The notes: generated by a model from the letters alone, not told the origin. A stretch of DNA of 64,000 nucleotides from Psychrobacter glacincola (GCA_001411745.2 LIQB01000004.1:186001-250000); one strand, 5' to 3'; shown: positions 35,723 through 45,155, counted from the stretch's first letter. Made by a program: numbers and translations.

Positions 35723-35740
35723 GGCCATAAGTTTATGCCC
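35723..35740. promoter_or_regulatory. Inverted repeat upstream of ahpF (near)
   Basis: GGCCATAA / TTATGCCC, seven of eight pairs with a two-base centre, 100 bases before the ahpF start. Possible operator. Confidence 0.3.
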
Positions 35741-35845
35741 TTTGATGTCTCTATTATCATAGGTTCTGAGGGTTTCGGCAAGCTGAGAAACTCAAACCTC
35801 ATGTTTTATAAAACCAATCATTAATTATTATTTTAAATTAAATAT

Positions 35846-35863
35846 TAATCTACATGTAGATTA
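35846..35863. promoter_or_regulatory. Perfect 18-base palindrome in the ahpF / ydcH gap
   Basis: TAATCTACATGTAGATTA is perfectly symmetric, about 225 bases before ahpF and 263 before ydcH. It looks like a dimer-binding operator. The rest of the 502-base gap shows no gene. Confidence 0.45.
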
Positions 35864-36125
35864 TTCTCATGGTAACAAGGCTATTTTTTCGCTACAATCA
35901 AATGAGGCTAATAAGAAAAACTCTTATTTCCCTCGTTGCAGATTGTCTTTTATGCAAGTTTATCAAAGACGCTTTCTGCTACTATTAGGTCTTATCCATA
36001 TTGAGCTAAATAGTGTTTTGGCTTAATAAAATCAAGTCTCAAAATCATAGCAATTCATCAAAACAATCTTACGACCATGCGCGGATGCTTACTGCAAACT
36101 TGCGCTTCATAACAAGGATGACAAC

Positions 36126-36374
36126 ATGAGAAAGACTGATACATGGCAAGATAACAAAGACATTATTGCTGAGCTTAAGCTAAAAGACAGTCATTTTGCG
36201 ACGATCTTTGATGAGCATACCCAGCTAGATCAGCAGATTAATCAGTTGGATAAAAACTTGGTGACACACACCAGTCGCGATGAAGAAATTGAACTGATGA
36301 AACGACGAAAACTGCATTTAAAAGATGAGATTTATAAGATAATTGATAAAAATAAACTACAATCTCATGCTTAG
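36126..36374 (+). CDS. YdcH family small helical protein (DUF465)
   Basis: 82 residues. LKLKDSHFATIFDEHTQLDQQINQLDK and ELMKRRKLHLKDEIYKII fit the YdcH (DUF465) pattern of a two-helix coiled coil. Function not established. AAGGATGACAAC precedes the ATG. It lies between ahpC and ahpF on the opposite strand and shares its terminator with ahpC. Confidence 0.82.
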   Translation: MRKTDTWQDNKDIIAELKLKDSHFATIFDEHTQLDQQINQLDKNLVTHTSRDEEIELMKRRKLHLKDEIYKIIDKNKLQSHA

Positions 36375-36428
36375 CGCTTCACTTATTATCACGATGCATG
36401 AATAAAAACATTTATTGATAAATAACAC

Positions 36429-36468
36429 AAAAAGACCCCATCAACTTATGCTGATGGGGTCTTCATTT
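36429..36468. terminator. Bidirectional terminator, ydcH / ahpC
   Basis: Perfect 12-base stem AAGACCCCATCA / TGATGGGGTCTT; the T run is strongest on the minus strand, serving ahpC. Confidence 0.88.
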
Positions 36469-36547
36469 ATAATGCTGATTTAACTCAAAGTAAGATATAC
36501 AGCACTACAAATATCTAAAGTATTGAGCCAGTTCGTTAAATCACGAG

Positions 36548-37114
36548 TTAGATTTTACCAACAAGATCAAGACTTGGTTTTAGCGTTTCTTGACCAGCTT
36601 CCCAAGCTGCTGGGCAAACTTCGCCATCGTTTTCACGAACATATTGAGCTGCTTTCACTTTACGTAGCATGTCTTTTGCACTACGGCCAATACCACCAGC
36701 ATGAATCTCAGCAACTTGAATCAAGCCGTCTGGATCAACTAGGAACGTACCGCGTTCAGCCAAACCTGCTTCTTCGATCATGACGTTAAAGCCACGAGTG
36801 ATACGGCCAGTAGGATCGCCGATCATTGGGTATTGTACTTTACCAATCGCTTCTGAAGAATCATGCCATGCTTTATGCGTGAAATGAGTATCAGTAGATA
36901 CTGAGTATACTTCTACGCCCAAACCTTTAAGCTCGTCGTAATGAGCCGCCATGTCTTCAAGTTCAGTTGGGCAAACAAAGGTAAAGTCAGCTGGGTAGAA
37001 TAAAAAGATTGCCCAGTTACCTTTTACATCTTCTGAAGTGATGGTTTTGAATTCACCATTAACGTACGCATCAGCTGAAAATTCTGGGATTTCTTGATTG
37101 ATAATAGACGCCAT
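36548..37114 (-). CDS. ahpC: Alkyl hydroperoxide reductase subunit C (peroxiredoxin)
   Basis: 188-residue typical 2-Cys peroxiredoxin that reduces hydrogen peroxide and organic hydroperoxides. Peroxidatic Cys48 in [13 protein letters not shown], resolving Cys167 in GEVCPAAW, and the GGIG loop typical of bacterial AhpC. A strong AAAGGAG precedes ATG 37114. Divergent from oxyR, with a partial OxyR-like motif in between, so peroxide induction by OxyR is likely. Confidence 0.97.
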   Translation of the reverse strand: MASIINQEIPEFSADAYVNGEFKTITSEDVKGNWAIFLFYPADFTFVCPTELEDMAAHYDELKGLGVEVYSVSTDTHFTHKAWHDSSEAIGKVQYPMIGDPTGRITRGFNVMIEEAGLAERGTFLVDPDGLIQVAEIHAGGIGRSAKDMLRKVKAAQYVRENDGEVCPAAWEAGQETLKPSLDLVGKI

Positions 37115-37214
37115 GATTGGCTCCTTTATAGTTGATTGATAGTTAAGTTAATTGAAATTTCTTGGTATGATTGTTTCTATTAAGCCTTTAGTGCTTTGGG
37201 CTACCTGACAAACT

Positions 37215-37229
37215 ATACGCGAATTCTAT
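37215..37229. promoter_or_regulatory. Candidate OxyR half-site for ahpC
   Basis: ATAC-7-CTAT, one base from the OxyR core ATAG-7-CTAT, about 100 bases before ahpC. A second half at the expected spacing is not evident, so this is tentative. Confidence 0.3.
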
Positions 37230-37318
37230 CGTTAATCCAGTTAAAAGTTTTTAATGTGATGTTTTGTTTTATTAAACTTGTTAAACTATTCTCTCTACTT
37301 TTTATCATCAGTGCATTA

Positions 37319-37360
37319 TGCATCAGCCACTATAGAGCATGCGTCAGTCACTATACAGCC
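37319..37360. repeat. Two 21-base tandem repeats upstream of oxyR
   Basis: Two adjacent 21-base units, 17 of 21 bases alike, each with the core GTCAG/ATCAG then CACTATA. The period equals two helical turns, so two protein molecules would bind the same face. They lie about 100-145 bases before the oxyR start. Confidence 0.5.
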
Positions 37361-37462
37361 GTTAGGTTACGTTAAGATGACATCGAGTTTGGATATCGAA
37401 TTGGTACACCAAATGAATCAGCATAATATATCACGTTAAAAACCCATTAATAGAGAGGTTTT

Positions 37463-38371
37463 ATGATTACTTTACGTCAACTTGAGTTTGCTTTAGCAGT
37501 GGCCAAGCACCGTCACTTCAAACGTGCAGCAGAAGACTGTAATATCTCGCAATCGGCGCTGAGTTTGGGTATTGCCGAGTTAGAAAAGCAACTAGATACG
37601 CAGATTTTTGAGCGTAACAATAAGCAAGTATTGATTACCCCTATTGGTGAAGACATTTTAACACGGGCGCAGCGAGTTTTTTCTGAAGTCAATGATTTGA
37701 CCACACGCGCCCATAGCCATCAATCGCCGCTGGCGTATCCGATGACTGTCGGTATCATTCCAACGATTGCGCCTTATCTGCTGCCAAAAGTCTTACCTGC
37801 CCTGCGAGCAAATTATCCAGAATTTCGTATGACCATCGTTGAGCAACAAACGGAGCGTTTGCTAGAGCAAGTGCGTTACGGTCATATTGATACCGCTATT
37901 ATTGCGCTGCCTTATGCGGTTGATGGTTTGCACAGCTTTGAGTTTTGGAGCGAGGATTTCTTTGCCGTATTCCCAAAAGATGATGTGCATGCCAAGCTTG
38001 AAACCATCAACGCGGATGAGCTGGCTACCGCCAATCTTATGCTGCTCGGCGAAGGGCATTGCTTGACCGATCAAACCCTTTCTGTCTGTCATTTTGACCG
38101 TGCACAGATGAAATCAAGCTTTTCAGATGCCAGTCTAAACACCCTTATACAGATGGCACTTGCCAATATGGGGACGACATTGGTGCCAGAAATGGCGCTC
38201 GACCAGCTGCATCTGCAGAACCAAAATGCCGTCGCGATACCACTCGCTGAGAAAGGGCCGCATCGTCATATTGCCTTTGTCACCCGTTTGAACTACGCCC
38301 GCGTCGATGATGTCAATTTATTGGGTAAATTGTTTAAGCAAGCCTTTGAAGATGCTGCTAATAAAGAATAA
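37463..38371 (+). CDS. oxyR: Hydrogen-peroxide-sensing regulator OxyR
   Basis: 302-residue LysR-type activator. HTH at about 18-45 (HFKRAAEDCNISQSALSLGIAELEKQL), effector domain from about 93. The redox pair is Cys200 and Cys209 (GEGHCLTDQTLSVC), with the nine-residue spacing of Cys199/Cys208 in E. coli OxyR. GAGAGG precedes the ATG. Divergent from ahpC. A further Cys at 26 in the HTH is not part of the switch. Likely controls ahpC and ahpF. Confidence 0.95.
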   Translation: MITLRQLEFALAVAKHRHFKRAAEDCNISQSALSLGIAELEKQLDTQIFERNNKQVLITPIGEDILTRAQRVFSEVNDLTTRAHSHQSPLAYPMTVGIIPTIAPYLLPKVLPALRANYPEFRMTIVEQQTERLLEQVRYGHIDTAIIALPYAVDGLHSFEFWSEDFFAVFPKDDVHAKLETINADELATANLMLLGEGHCLTDQTLSVCHFDRAQMKSSFSDASLNTLIQMALANMGTTLVPEMALDQLHLQNQNAVAIPLAEKGPHRHIAFVTRLNYARVDDVNLLGKLFKQAFEDAANKE

Positions 38372-38416
38372 TCTGTTGGTTGTAAATTGCCAGCAGTTAT
38401 CAAATGAAGGTTAACG

Positions 38417-39100
38417 ATGGACGATTTGTCGCAACTAAATACTGAGCTTGGTACGATTTTTACGCAGCATTTATCCGCTATGAGTAGCCATATCACGCTA
38501 GAGCAAGTGAGCATACTTTGGCAGGATATCACCATACGATATAACGAGCCACAGCGTGCTTATCATAGCTTGCAGCATATTCAGCAGTTGTTTGGGCAGT
38601 TCGATCAGGTTAAGAATAACTTGCATGAGCCGCATATCATTGCGTTAGCACTGTTGTATCATGATGTGATATATGAACCGACGCGTTCAGATAACGAGCT
38701 TAAAAGTGCAGAATATGCAGTAGAGTCATTAACTGGTTATTTAAGTGCGGAGCAATGCCAACATATCTATGCCCTGATTATGATGACGGCTAGTCATCAA
38801 ATTGACAAATGGTCAAACGAAACTAAAGAGAGAGAAGAATACAGCGATGCCGCTTATTTACTAGATATGGACTTAAGTATTTTAGGGTCATCTTGGTCGG
38901 TGTATGAACACTATGCTCACGCTGTACGCCAAGAGTATGCGCATGTCTCAGATGACGATTATCGCGTCGGACGCATGGCCGTATTAAAAGAATTACTGGC
39001 ACATCCAACGCTTTATCTGACAGATTATTACTATGAACGTTTAGAGAAGCAGGCTAGAAAAAATATTGAGCACGAAATTACGCTTTTACACGCATCTTAA
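38417..39100 (+). CDS. HD-superfamily metal-dependent phosphohydrolase-like protein
   Basis: 227 residues. Starts with YNEPQRAYHSLQHIQQLF and has ALLYHDVIYEP (HD), then ASHQ and DMDLSILGSSWSVYEHYAHAVRQEYAHV, matching the COG4339 group of predicted HD phosphohydrolases. Substrate unknown. AAGGTTA precedes the ATG, 45 bases after oxyR, so it may be co-transcribed with it. Its last 23 bases overlap the end of the convergent methyltransferase gene. Confidence 0.82.
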   Translation: MDDLSQLNTELGTIFTQHLSAMSSHITLEQVSILWQDITIRYNEPQRAYHSLQHIQQLFGQFDQVKNNLHEPHIIALALLYHDVIYEPTRSDNELKSAEYAVESLTGYLSAEQCQHIYALIMMTASHQIDKWSNETKEREEYSDAAYLLDMDLSILGSSWSVYEHYAHAVRQEYAHVSDDDYRVGRMAVLKELLAHPTLYLTDYYYERLEKQARKNIEHEITLLHAS

Positions 39101-39683
39101 TAAACAGCTCACTGCCCTGCCGTGCAGGATGTGAATTATAGCTTGGCTCCATGATTTTAATATCAAAACGCTGCTCAAAACGCCGCTGATATTCAGCTTT
39201 TGTACCGCCGAACGGTGGCTCTTCTCGTCCAAAGTCTTTATCAAAGAGCAAACCAATCAGCTTACCATTCGGTTTCAGTAACGCTGCCATCTGCTGCACA
39301 TACTCATCACGGCGTGATGGATTTATCGCACAAAAAAACGTCTGCTCAAGCACCCAATCAAACTGATACTGCTCAGGCGATAACTCAAAAAAGTCGGCAC
39401 AGATTAAATGCTCAACTGGAAAGTTAGGATAACGCTCAGCAAATGCTGCAATCGGCGCGGAGGCAAAATCTACCAAGGTGACATTGGTAAACCCTTGCTC
39501 ATGTAGATAACCTACCTCGTAAGCATTGCCCGCACCCGGCACCAGAATCGCTTGCTCTTTGGCAGATTCGGGCAGTTGGTCAATATAGGCTTTGAGCGGT
39601 GGCGATACCTGTCCCATATCCCAACCGATACTGTCTTGCTCATAACGCTGCTGCCAAAATTCCGCTTGATTGACGTTTTCCAT
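39078..39683 (-). CDS. TPMT family class I SAM methyltransferase
   Basis: 201 residues. Begins with FWQQRYEQDSIGWDMGQVSPPL, typical of thiopurine/thiol methyltransferases, followed by the SAM motif ILVPGAGNAYEVGYL, the acidic VDFA, and FDWVLEQTFFCAI. Methylates thiols or similar soft nucleophiles, possibly halide or tellurite in bacteria; the substrate cannot be fixed. GGGATGTC precedes the ATG. Overlaps the HD gene by 23 bases at the 3' end. Confidence 0.87.
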   Translation of the reverse strand: MENVNQAEFWQQRYEQDSIGWDMGQVSPPLKAYIDQLPESAKEQAILVPGAGNAYEVGYLHEQGFTNVTLVDFASAPIAAFAERYPNFPVEHLICADFFELSPEQYQFDWVLEQTFFCAINPSRRDEYVQQMAALLKPNGKLIGLLFDKDFGREEPPFGGTKAEYQRRFEQRFDIKIMEPSYNSHPARQGSELFIKMRVKA

Positions 39684-39758
39684 ATGACATCCCTGTAGAC
39701 AAACTTATTATTTAAACGACACGGTTTATATCGTTATGTCTTATCATATCAGGCTTAT

Positions 39759-39808
39759 TAGAGCGTGTCTCATTTTAAAGATGGTGATAAAAATGAGGAC
39801 ATGGCCTA
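39759..39808. mobile_element. MITE-like element, minimal palindromic copy B
   Basis: 50 bases flanked by TA: TAGAGCGTGTCTCATTTT, a 12-base centre, and AAAAATGAGGACATGGCCTA as the imperfect reverse complement. The left end matches the ends of copies A and C, so this seems to be a copy reduced to its two ends. It lies between the methyltransferase start and the end of the YgjP-like gene and could act as a hairpin. Confidence 0.55.
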
Positions 39809-39837
39809 GGATTGTGGATATTATTTAGATAAATCGT

Positions 39838-40518
39838 TTAATCTAACTTTCCAGTCTTCCCTGCCAGCATATCGTGCCAATGCTGATAATCTGGCATTGC
39901 GGTTGCGACCGTATGCCAAAAGGCACGGCTATGATTGGCATGATGTAAATGACACAGCTCATGGACGATGACGTATTCGGTGCACGCAATAGGATAAGCA
40001 GGCAGATACACAGACAACCAAATTCGGCGCGCACGCGTATTACAACTGCCCCAGCGTGTATACATTTTCTTTAGACGTATCTCATTGGCTGTCGCACCGA
40101 TAATCGGTTGCCACTTTGCAAATAATGCAGGTATCACTTCAGCGAGATGTTGCCGATAATAGGCAAGTTTTTCATCATGGTTTAAAGTGAACGGTTGCTT
40201 TACGCCCCATAACAGTAGCGTGCTATCGGCAGTTGATGACTCTTTTAAAAATTCTTTTGAAGGGAGTTGTCGCCGCTTATATTGTTCTAATACTCGGCCA
40301 TGATTAGCGATTGCCCATGGCACACGCTTCGCCACAGCCTGCGTAGCTTGGGCTGAACTAATAAACAATGGCACAGAAACCATTAATTTATGCGGTTTTA
40401 AGCGAAAGTTGATATTTTTGACCCGCTTTTTGCTGATATGTAGCTCAATACCCGCTTGCGCCAAACGCTGTATAGATTTCTCTAGTAAAGATGACTGATA
40501 TGCAGACGGCATATTCAT
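39838..40518 (-). CDS. YgjP-like metallopeptidase (DUF45)
   Basis: 226 residues. The zinc site is VIVHELCHLHHANHSRAFW (HExxH with a third His), after RWGSCNTRARRIWLSVYL, the YgjP family signature (also seen in SprT-like proteins). Substrates unknown. The frame opens at a TTG (40524) overlapping the DUF1513 stop, but ATG 40518 or 40512 is likelier; the gap to DUF1513 is two bases, so it is co-transcribed with the iron operon. Confidence 0.86.
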   Translation of the reverse strand: MNMPSAYQSSLLEKSIQRLAQAGIELHISKKRVKNINFRLKPHKLMVSVPLFISSAQATQAVAKRVPWAIANHGRVLEQYKRRQLPSKEFLKESSTADSTLLLWGVKQPFTLNHDEKLAYYRQHLAEVIPALFAKWQPIIGATANEIRLKKMYTRWGSCNTRARRIWLSVYLPAYPIACTEYVIVHELCHLHHANHSRAFWHTVATAMPDYQHWHDMLAGKTGKLD

Positions 40519-40520
40519 AC

Positions 40521-42062
40521 TCAAAGCGCTTGCAAGTGATTATCAAACGACATCATATGGTATTGACTGTCTTTAACGATAGCTTCATTTGTAGTGACGA
40601 TGTCTGAGTTTGCTATAGATAAATCATTGACCGTTAATCTGGTCAATTGACCTTGCCCATCACTAACGATGAAAGCGGATTGATCATCATGATTGGCTGT
40701 ATTATTAGTGCTTTGCAGTAAAAGCACTGCTGCACCTGCACAATCTGGCAGGCTAACGTCATTTATTAAGGTGCGAGTGTTTAAATCATAAATCGCTGCA
40801 CAACCGCCAATCGGTGTTGTCACGCATAGTAGGTTACGCGCACTATCGACCGCTACACTGGCGATATACTGATGGAAGCGCTGCCATTGATTGTTGGGCA
40901 TAATAAGAGTTTTAAAATCCGTATCACCGCGTTTATGGGTCAATACTAACGGCACATTGATATGTTTTTCACCTTGGAATTGAATACCTATCATCACCGT
41001 CCCATCGTCATGCATGGCTAGGTGACGCACGCTCATTTGATTGTGCTCAGGCATAATCTGCTCAAGTAAAGCGCCAGTATGACGATTAAGGTAAACCAAT
41101 GAGGGACGCATACTGTCTAAATTTAGTTCTTCACGCGACGCTTGCTCGGTTTTGATACCGCCGTTAGCGATGACTAATGTCTCGCTATCAGGATGCATAA
41201 TCAGCTCGTGCGGACCGATACCATGCGAGTTGTACTCTGCTATTTTCTTATAATTATCGTAAGCATCGTAGATACCGATTTTACCATCCAAACTTATGGT
41301 GTCATTCTCGGTCACATACAGCAATTCACCGTCTAGGCTATAACAAGCGTGTCCATAAAAATGACGGTTGTTTGCAGCGTTAATGGCGAATTTTACTTGT
41401 CCTGTCGCAGTATCAAGCACCCAGAATTTTTCGCTCGGACGGCGCCCCATCACCACGACGTCACGACTGCTATGATTCTTCATCGTACTATCTTGATCAC
41501 TAAGCACAGGCTGAACGACAATATCATGGACACGTTCAGGCATGGTCGTTTGCCAAACGATTTGTCGATCAGCATCAATACCGACCACACCAAAATCATT
41601 GTCAGCACGCTGATCATCATTTGCTAAGGCGCTATTTTTTGGCATAGACGCCACGCCGCTAACCCAACAAATGGGTCGCGTCAATACGGTGGTGGTATGT
41701 GCCGCGCTAAAGTCAGCGACACTATGATGGTTGGTATTATTCTTATCATCTAGCGATAAATAGTAAGCGTGTTGCCATGCAGTAGCGGCTTGCTGACAAG
41801 CGTAACTAAACCGTGCTAGCTGGGGTGTTGGTGTAGAGGTTAACGACTGCAACTGCGAACGTATGCCTACGACATAATCCTGCAAGCGGGCATCAGGCTG
41901 ACGCTGCTTGCGATAACGATGATGAATACCGACAAGCGCTACGGTACCCATTATAGTAGAAAGCATCGTCAATGCTGATGTTGCCAGCAGCTCATTATTA
42001 GACTGCTTATCTTCTGGCTGCGGCGGTAATTTATTTGCTGTCTTAGTATCGATAGAGTGCAT
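40521..42062 (-). CDS. DUF1513 protein (beta-propeller-like) of the imelysin cluster
   Basis: 513 residues with an N-terminal hydrophobic segment (LLATSALTMLSTIMGTVALVG), probably a membrane anchor or signal. The rest has repeating strands typical of a beta-propeller, with GHACYSLDGELLYVTEND and NSHGIGPHELIMHPDSETLVIANGGI, the hallmark DUF1513 region. Members lie next to imelysin and di-haem genes in many proteobacteria. Three bases separate it from the imelysin stop. An internal Ser/Asn-rich stretch makes it longer than the usual 350-400 residues. Role in iron uptake inferred from context. Confidence 0.8.
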   Translation of the reverse strand: MHSIDTKTANKLPPQPEDKQSNNELLATSALTMLSTIMGTVALVGIHHRYRKQRQPDARLQDYVVGIRSQLQSLTSTPTPQLARFSYACQQAATAWQHAYYLSLDDKNNTNHHSVADFSAAHTTTVLTRPICWVSGVASMPKNSALANDDQRADNDFGVVGIDADRQIVWQTTMPERVHDIVVQPVLSDQDSTMKNHSSRDVVVMGRRPSEKFWVLDTATGQVKFAINAANNRHFYGHACYSLDGELLYVTENDTISLDGKIGIYDAYDNYKKIAEYNSHGIGPHELIMHPDSETLVIANGGIKTEQASREELNLDSMRPSLVYLNRHTGALLEQIMPEHNQMSVRHLAMHDDGTVMIGIQFQGEKHINVPLVLTHKRGDTDFKTLIMPNNQWQRFHQYIASVAVDSARNLLCVTTPIGGCAAIYDLNTRTLINDVSLPDCAGAAVLLLQSTNNTANHDDQSAFIVSDGQGQLTRLTVNDLSIANSDIVTTNEAIVKDSQYHMMSFDNHLQAL

Positions 42063-42065
42063 TTT

Positions 42066-43214
42066 TTAATCGCCATCAGTACTGTTAAAGCCGACACGGA
42101 TACCCAGCGTCGGAATCAATTGGCGCTTAATAACACGTGTAATAGTCGTGAGGTGATCATACAGCTCTTGTTGAGTGGCTTTATCGGCAGCTTCTAAGTC
42201 TTCTGGCATCTGTGCTAATAATGTGGTGGCATCAGCAAGCGCGGTCGATAAGTTATCCGCGACTTCATTTTCATTATTGCTGCCCAAAATAGCGGTCAAA
42301 ACGGGATCTGTCAGTGCTTCATTCAATGTCGCCAATTTAGCATTGATAATGGCACGGCTTTGCTCTGCGGTAGCGGCTGGCAAATGACCTTTTGCCTTTC
42401 CTGTTAAGCCTAACGGTTGATCGATGGCATTAGACTTCATGGTCTCAACCAACGAGAGTAAAGAATTAAACCATTGATTCAATCCTTGATCGCTGTCAGC
42501 CGTTTTATCAATGGCTAATAGACTAGTGGCATTTTGCTGCCAGTTTTTCTCAATATCTTTTAGGCGCGTGCTCAAAGCACTGCTTGCACTAATCACATAA
42601 GCACATTGAGCAGCATCCAGACTGTCATTGGCATATAACGCTTCTTCTAGTCCTGGCACCCCTTGCACGATGGCGCTCTCGTTAGCCAATTGCTCGGCGG
42701 TGAGCTTAGGATTGGCAGCGATTAGATCGGCAACGCCACTGTGTACCAGACCGCGCTCATCAGGATAGTAATTGATATATAAATTACTCATGCTGGCGGT
42801 CGCTGGGCCAAAGTTAATCATCTCAGCGCCTGCCCATGCTTGTGCCAGCACTAGCCATTGATCACGCAGTGCTTGCAGCTCATCACCGCTGACTGGTGCT
42901 TGCTGACAATGCTTTTGTGCCAAATCATGCAATAAATCACTTTGTTTTGCGGCATCCGCATAGGCTGGAATGACAATGTCATTTGCCACATGGGTCAAAT
43001 AGGTCTTTTCAGTCTCGGCACTAATATCGACAGCGGTAATTTTATCTCCACTACTATCTTTTTCTGCAGCGCTGGTAGATGCCGCATTGTCTTGCGCAAC
43101 TTTTTGGCTATCTACTTCTGGCGCTTTATTGTCATCAGCCGGTTTAACACAGCTGATCAGCAAGCCTGCGCTTAAGGCCGATAAGGCCATCGCTAAAGCA
43201 TGGTTTATTTTCAT
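42066..43214 (-). CDS. Imelysin family lipoprotein (M75-like), second copy
   Basis: 382 residues with a lipoprotein signal (ALSALSAGLLISC). Imelysin-fold marks: WAGAEMINFGPAT, VQGVPGLEEALYA and a four-helix second half ending LIPTLGIRVGFNSTDGD. The GxHxxE site of classical imelysins is not evident, as is usual for this second type. Proposed periplasmic iron-binding role by analogy with EfeO/IrpA. GAGAAAT precedes the ATG. It is tightly followed by DUF1513. Confidence 0.85.
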   Translation of the reverse strand: MKINHALAMALSALSAGLLISCVKPADDNKAPEVDSQKVAQDNAASTSAAEKDSSGDKITAVDISAETEKTYLTHVANDIVIPAYADAAKQSDLLHDLAQKHCQQAPVSGDELQALRDQWLVLAQAWAGAEMINFGPATASMSNLYINYYPDERGLVHSGVADLIAANPKLTAEQLANESAIVQGVPGLEEALYANDSLDAAQCAYVISASSALSTRLKDIEKNWQQNATSLLAIDKTADSDQGLNQWFNSLLSLVETMKSNAIDQPLGLTGKAKGHLPAATAEQSRAIINAKLATLNEALTDPVLTAILGSNNENEVADNLSTALADATTLLAQMPEDLEAADKATQQELYDHLTTITRVIKRQLIPTLGIRVGFNSTDGD

Positions 43215-43361
43215 AAATTTCTCAATGTTATTATTAATAATGGTTTAAATTCTAATCTTTACAAGCTCTAGCCTATAGTGTTTGATTGGGCGGATAACCT
43301 TATCAACACTTATTTTCTCAGTTATTACTCAGTCATTTAGCATAGATAAATGACATTACCT

Positions 43362-45041
43362 CTATAATGACTGTAAAAACGCATTCAATTCAGAACGACC
43401 TTGTTTGTCGAGTTTGAGTACTTTTTGCTGTTGCTTCTGGGCTTCACCGCCGTGCCATAACACCGCTTCCATCAACGTACGGGCGCGACCATCATGCAAA
43501 AATGTTGCTTGTGGATCGACCGTTTGCGCCAGACCAATGCCCCATAAAGCAGGCGTACGCCATTCATAAGAATTCGCTAAAAACTCAACTTGGATATTTT
43601 TTGCGGGTAATTTTCCAGCAATCGTGCGATCGGCAAGATCATCACCCATGTCATGTAATAGCAAATCTGTATAAGGATAAATCACTTGTCCATGCTGCTC
43701 AAGATGGTCATCGTCGGTTTTTGGCAACTGATATCTTGGCGTATGGCAACTTTGGCAACCCATATCATAAAAGCGTTTTTTGCCCGCTAGCACTAGCGTA
43801 TCGTCAGCATCACGCCGATGCGGTACTGCCAAATTGCGTGTATAAAACTCCACAAACTTAGCCACTTCATCATTGACTTCGACGGGCGGCTTGCCATTGC
43901 CTTGCTCATCAGCCCCAGTCGTCGCATTCATACAAGCCGTCTGTGTCGGCATACAGGATTCATGAGGACGTATATTTGAGGTCAAACCCATGTCTTCATT
44001 AAAAGCACTTTGGTTTTGAGTAATCAGCTTGGTTTGCCCAGCTTTCCAGCCAAAGCGTCCAAGAGCATGCTTGCCAGTCTGTGGATCCATGACCCAATTG
44101 AACTTGCCACTGATATCGCCATTCGTACTGTTTTTATTATCAACCGCTTGTTTTTTAATCGCTTCATCCGGTATTTGCTCAAGTAATCCAAGCCCAATCA
44201 TCGGTAAAGCCACTCGCGGCGACACCATCAAATCATCATCAAACGCACCATAACCCGGTTTGGTTAAATTAAAGGTGGGCGCACGCAATGTTTCGACATG
44301 ACCATCTGCAAAAGTAACGGGCTTGTCTGTCCACTGGACTGCAATTCTGGCTTCAGCAGGCACACCTTGGATGCCTCGATCTTGTAACTGACCACCATAC
44401 ATAGGATGAACGACTTTTTCGATCAGTGAGTTTTGCAGTTGCTGACGCTGCTCATCGGTGGTCGCTGGCATCGCAAGGCGAATAAGCAAGCTATCAGCAT
44501 CGTCATCACTGGTCATCGGTGCATGACCGCGACCGTCCTTGACATGGCATGACTGACAGGCAGCAACATTGAACAATGCGCCCAGACCATCGCGGCTGTC
44601 AGTACTGGCAGGGGCAACCACCCACGGTTGCCGAAAGAACGCATTACCAATAAAAAAATGCCCTTTCCGTGATGCCGTCAAGTTTGATGAAGGTTTAGAG
44701 TAACTCTCAGCGCTGCTAATACTAATACCAGTATCACCACCTTGCTTAACCTCTTGCGGATCAAAGCTTACCAATTGCTGCATTGGTACGCCAGCGAGCG
44801 TTTCGATGGTTTGGAGGCGTTCAGGTGTTAGCGTTGGGTTGTCACCATTATTAGTGGCGGATTTTTCGTTTTCAGAAATATCATCAGACACACTGTCCGT
44901 CGGCTGACAAGCACTAAGGGATAGCACACATAGAATACCAAGCGTTGGCTTTAACAAGGTAGTTTTGCTGACAAAAGACGCATAAAAAAAGGTAGGGGTT
45001 TTGGCTTTGAAAATATTTGTGGTGTTCATCGTGGTGTTCAT
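43362..45041 (-). CDS. Di-haem oxidoreductase, c-type (COG3488)
   Basis: 559 residues. A lipoprotein-type signal (ILCVLSLSAC) and two haem-c motifs, ACQSCH and GCQSCH, in the pattern of the COG3488 'thiol oxidoreductase' family related to di-haem peroxidases. Other family regions: GNAFFRQPWVVAPASTDSRDGLG, GRFGWKAGQ and LHDGRARTLMEAVLWHGGEA. A periplasmic redox partner of imelysins, perhaps oxidising or reducing iron. It starts with a duplicated MNTT (two possible ATGs). Upstream lie a GTTCTA-ATC-TAGAAC palindrome (45055-45069), a hairpin and a Fur-like box. Confidence 0.87.
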   Translation of the reverse strand: MNTTMNTTNIFKAKTPTFFYASFVSKTTLLKPTLGILCVLSLSACQPTDSVSDDISENEKSATNNGDNPTLTPERLQTIETLAGVPMQQLVSFDPQEVKQGGDTGISISSAESYSKPSSNLTASRKGHFFIGNAFFRQPWVVAPASTDSRDGLGALFNVAACQSCHVKDGRGHAPMTSDDDADSLLIRLAMPATTDEQRQQLQNSLIEKVVHPMYGGQLQDRGIQGVPAEARIAVQWTDKPVTFADGHVETLRAPTFNLTKPGYGAFDDDLMVSPRVALPMIGLGLLEQIPDEAIKKQAVDNKNSTNGDISGKFNWVMDPQTGKHALGRFGWKAGQTKLITQNQSAFNEDMGLTSNIRPHESCMPTQTACMNATTGADEQGNGKPPVEVNDEVAKFVEFYTRNLAVPHRRDADDTLVLAGKKRFYDMGCQSCHTPRYQLPKTDDDHLEQHGQVIYPYTDLLLHDMGDDLADRTIAGKLPAKNIQVEFLANSYEWRTPALWGIGLAQTVDPQATFLHDGRARTLMEAVLWHGGEAQKQQQKVLKLDKQGRSELNAFLQSL

Positions 45042-45054
45042 AAAGAGTACCTTA

Positions 45055-45069
45055 GTTCTAATCTAGAAC
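45055..45069. promoter_or_regulatory. Small palindrome before the di-haem gene
   Basis: GTTCTA-ATC-TAGAAC, perfect six-base arms, 14 bases before the ATG and close to the ribosome binding site. Could affect translation or bind a regulator. Confidence 0.3.
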
Positions 45070-45155
45070 CATTAAAATCGCATGCTATAAAGTGTTTCAC
45101 TTCTAGTCGATAAGGTACAGCGATGTACTGACCTATCAGGCTATTTTAATATGGT

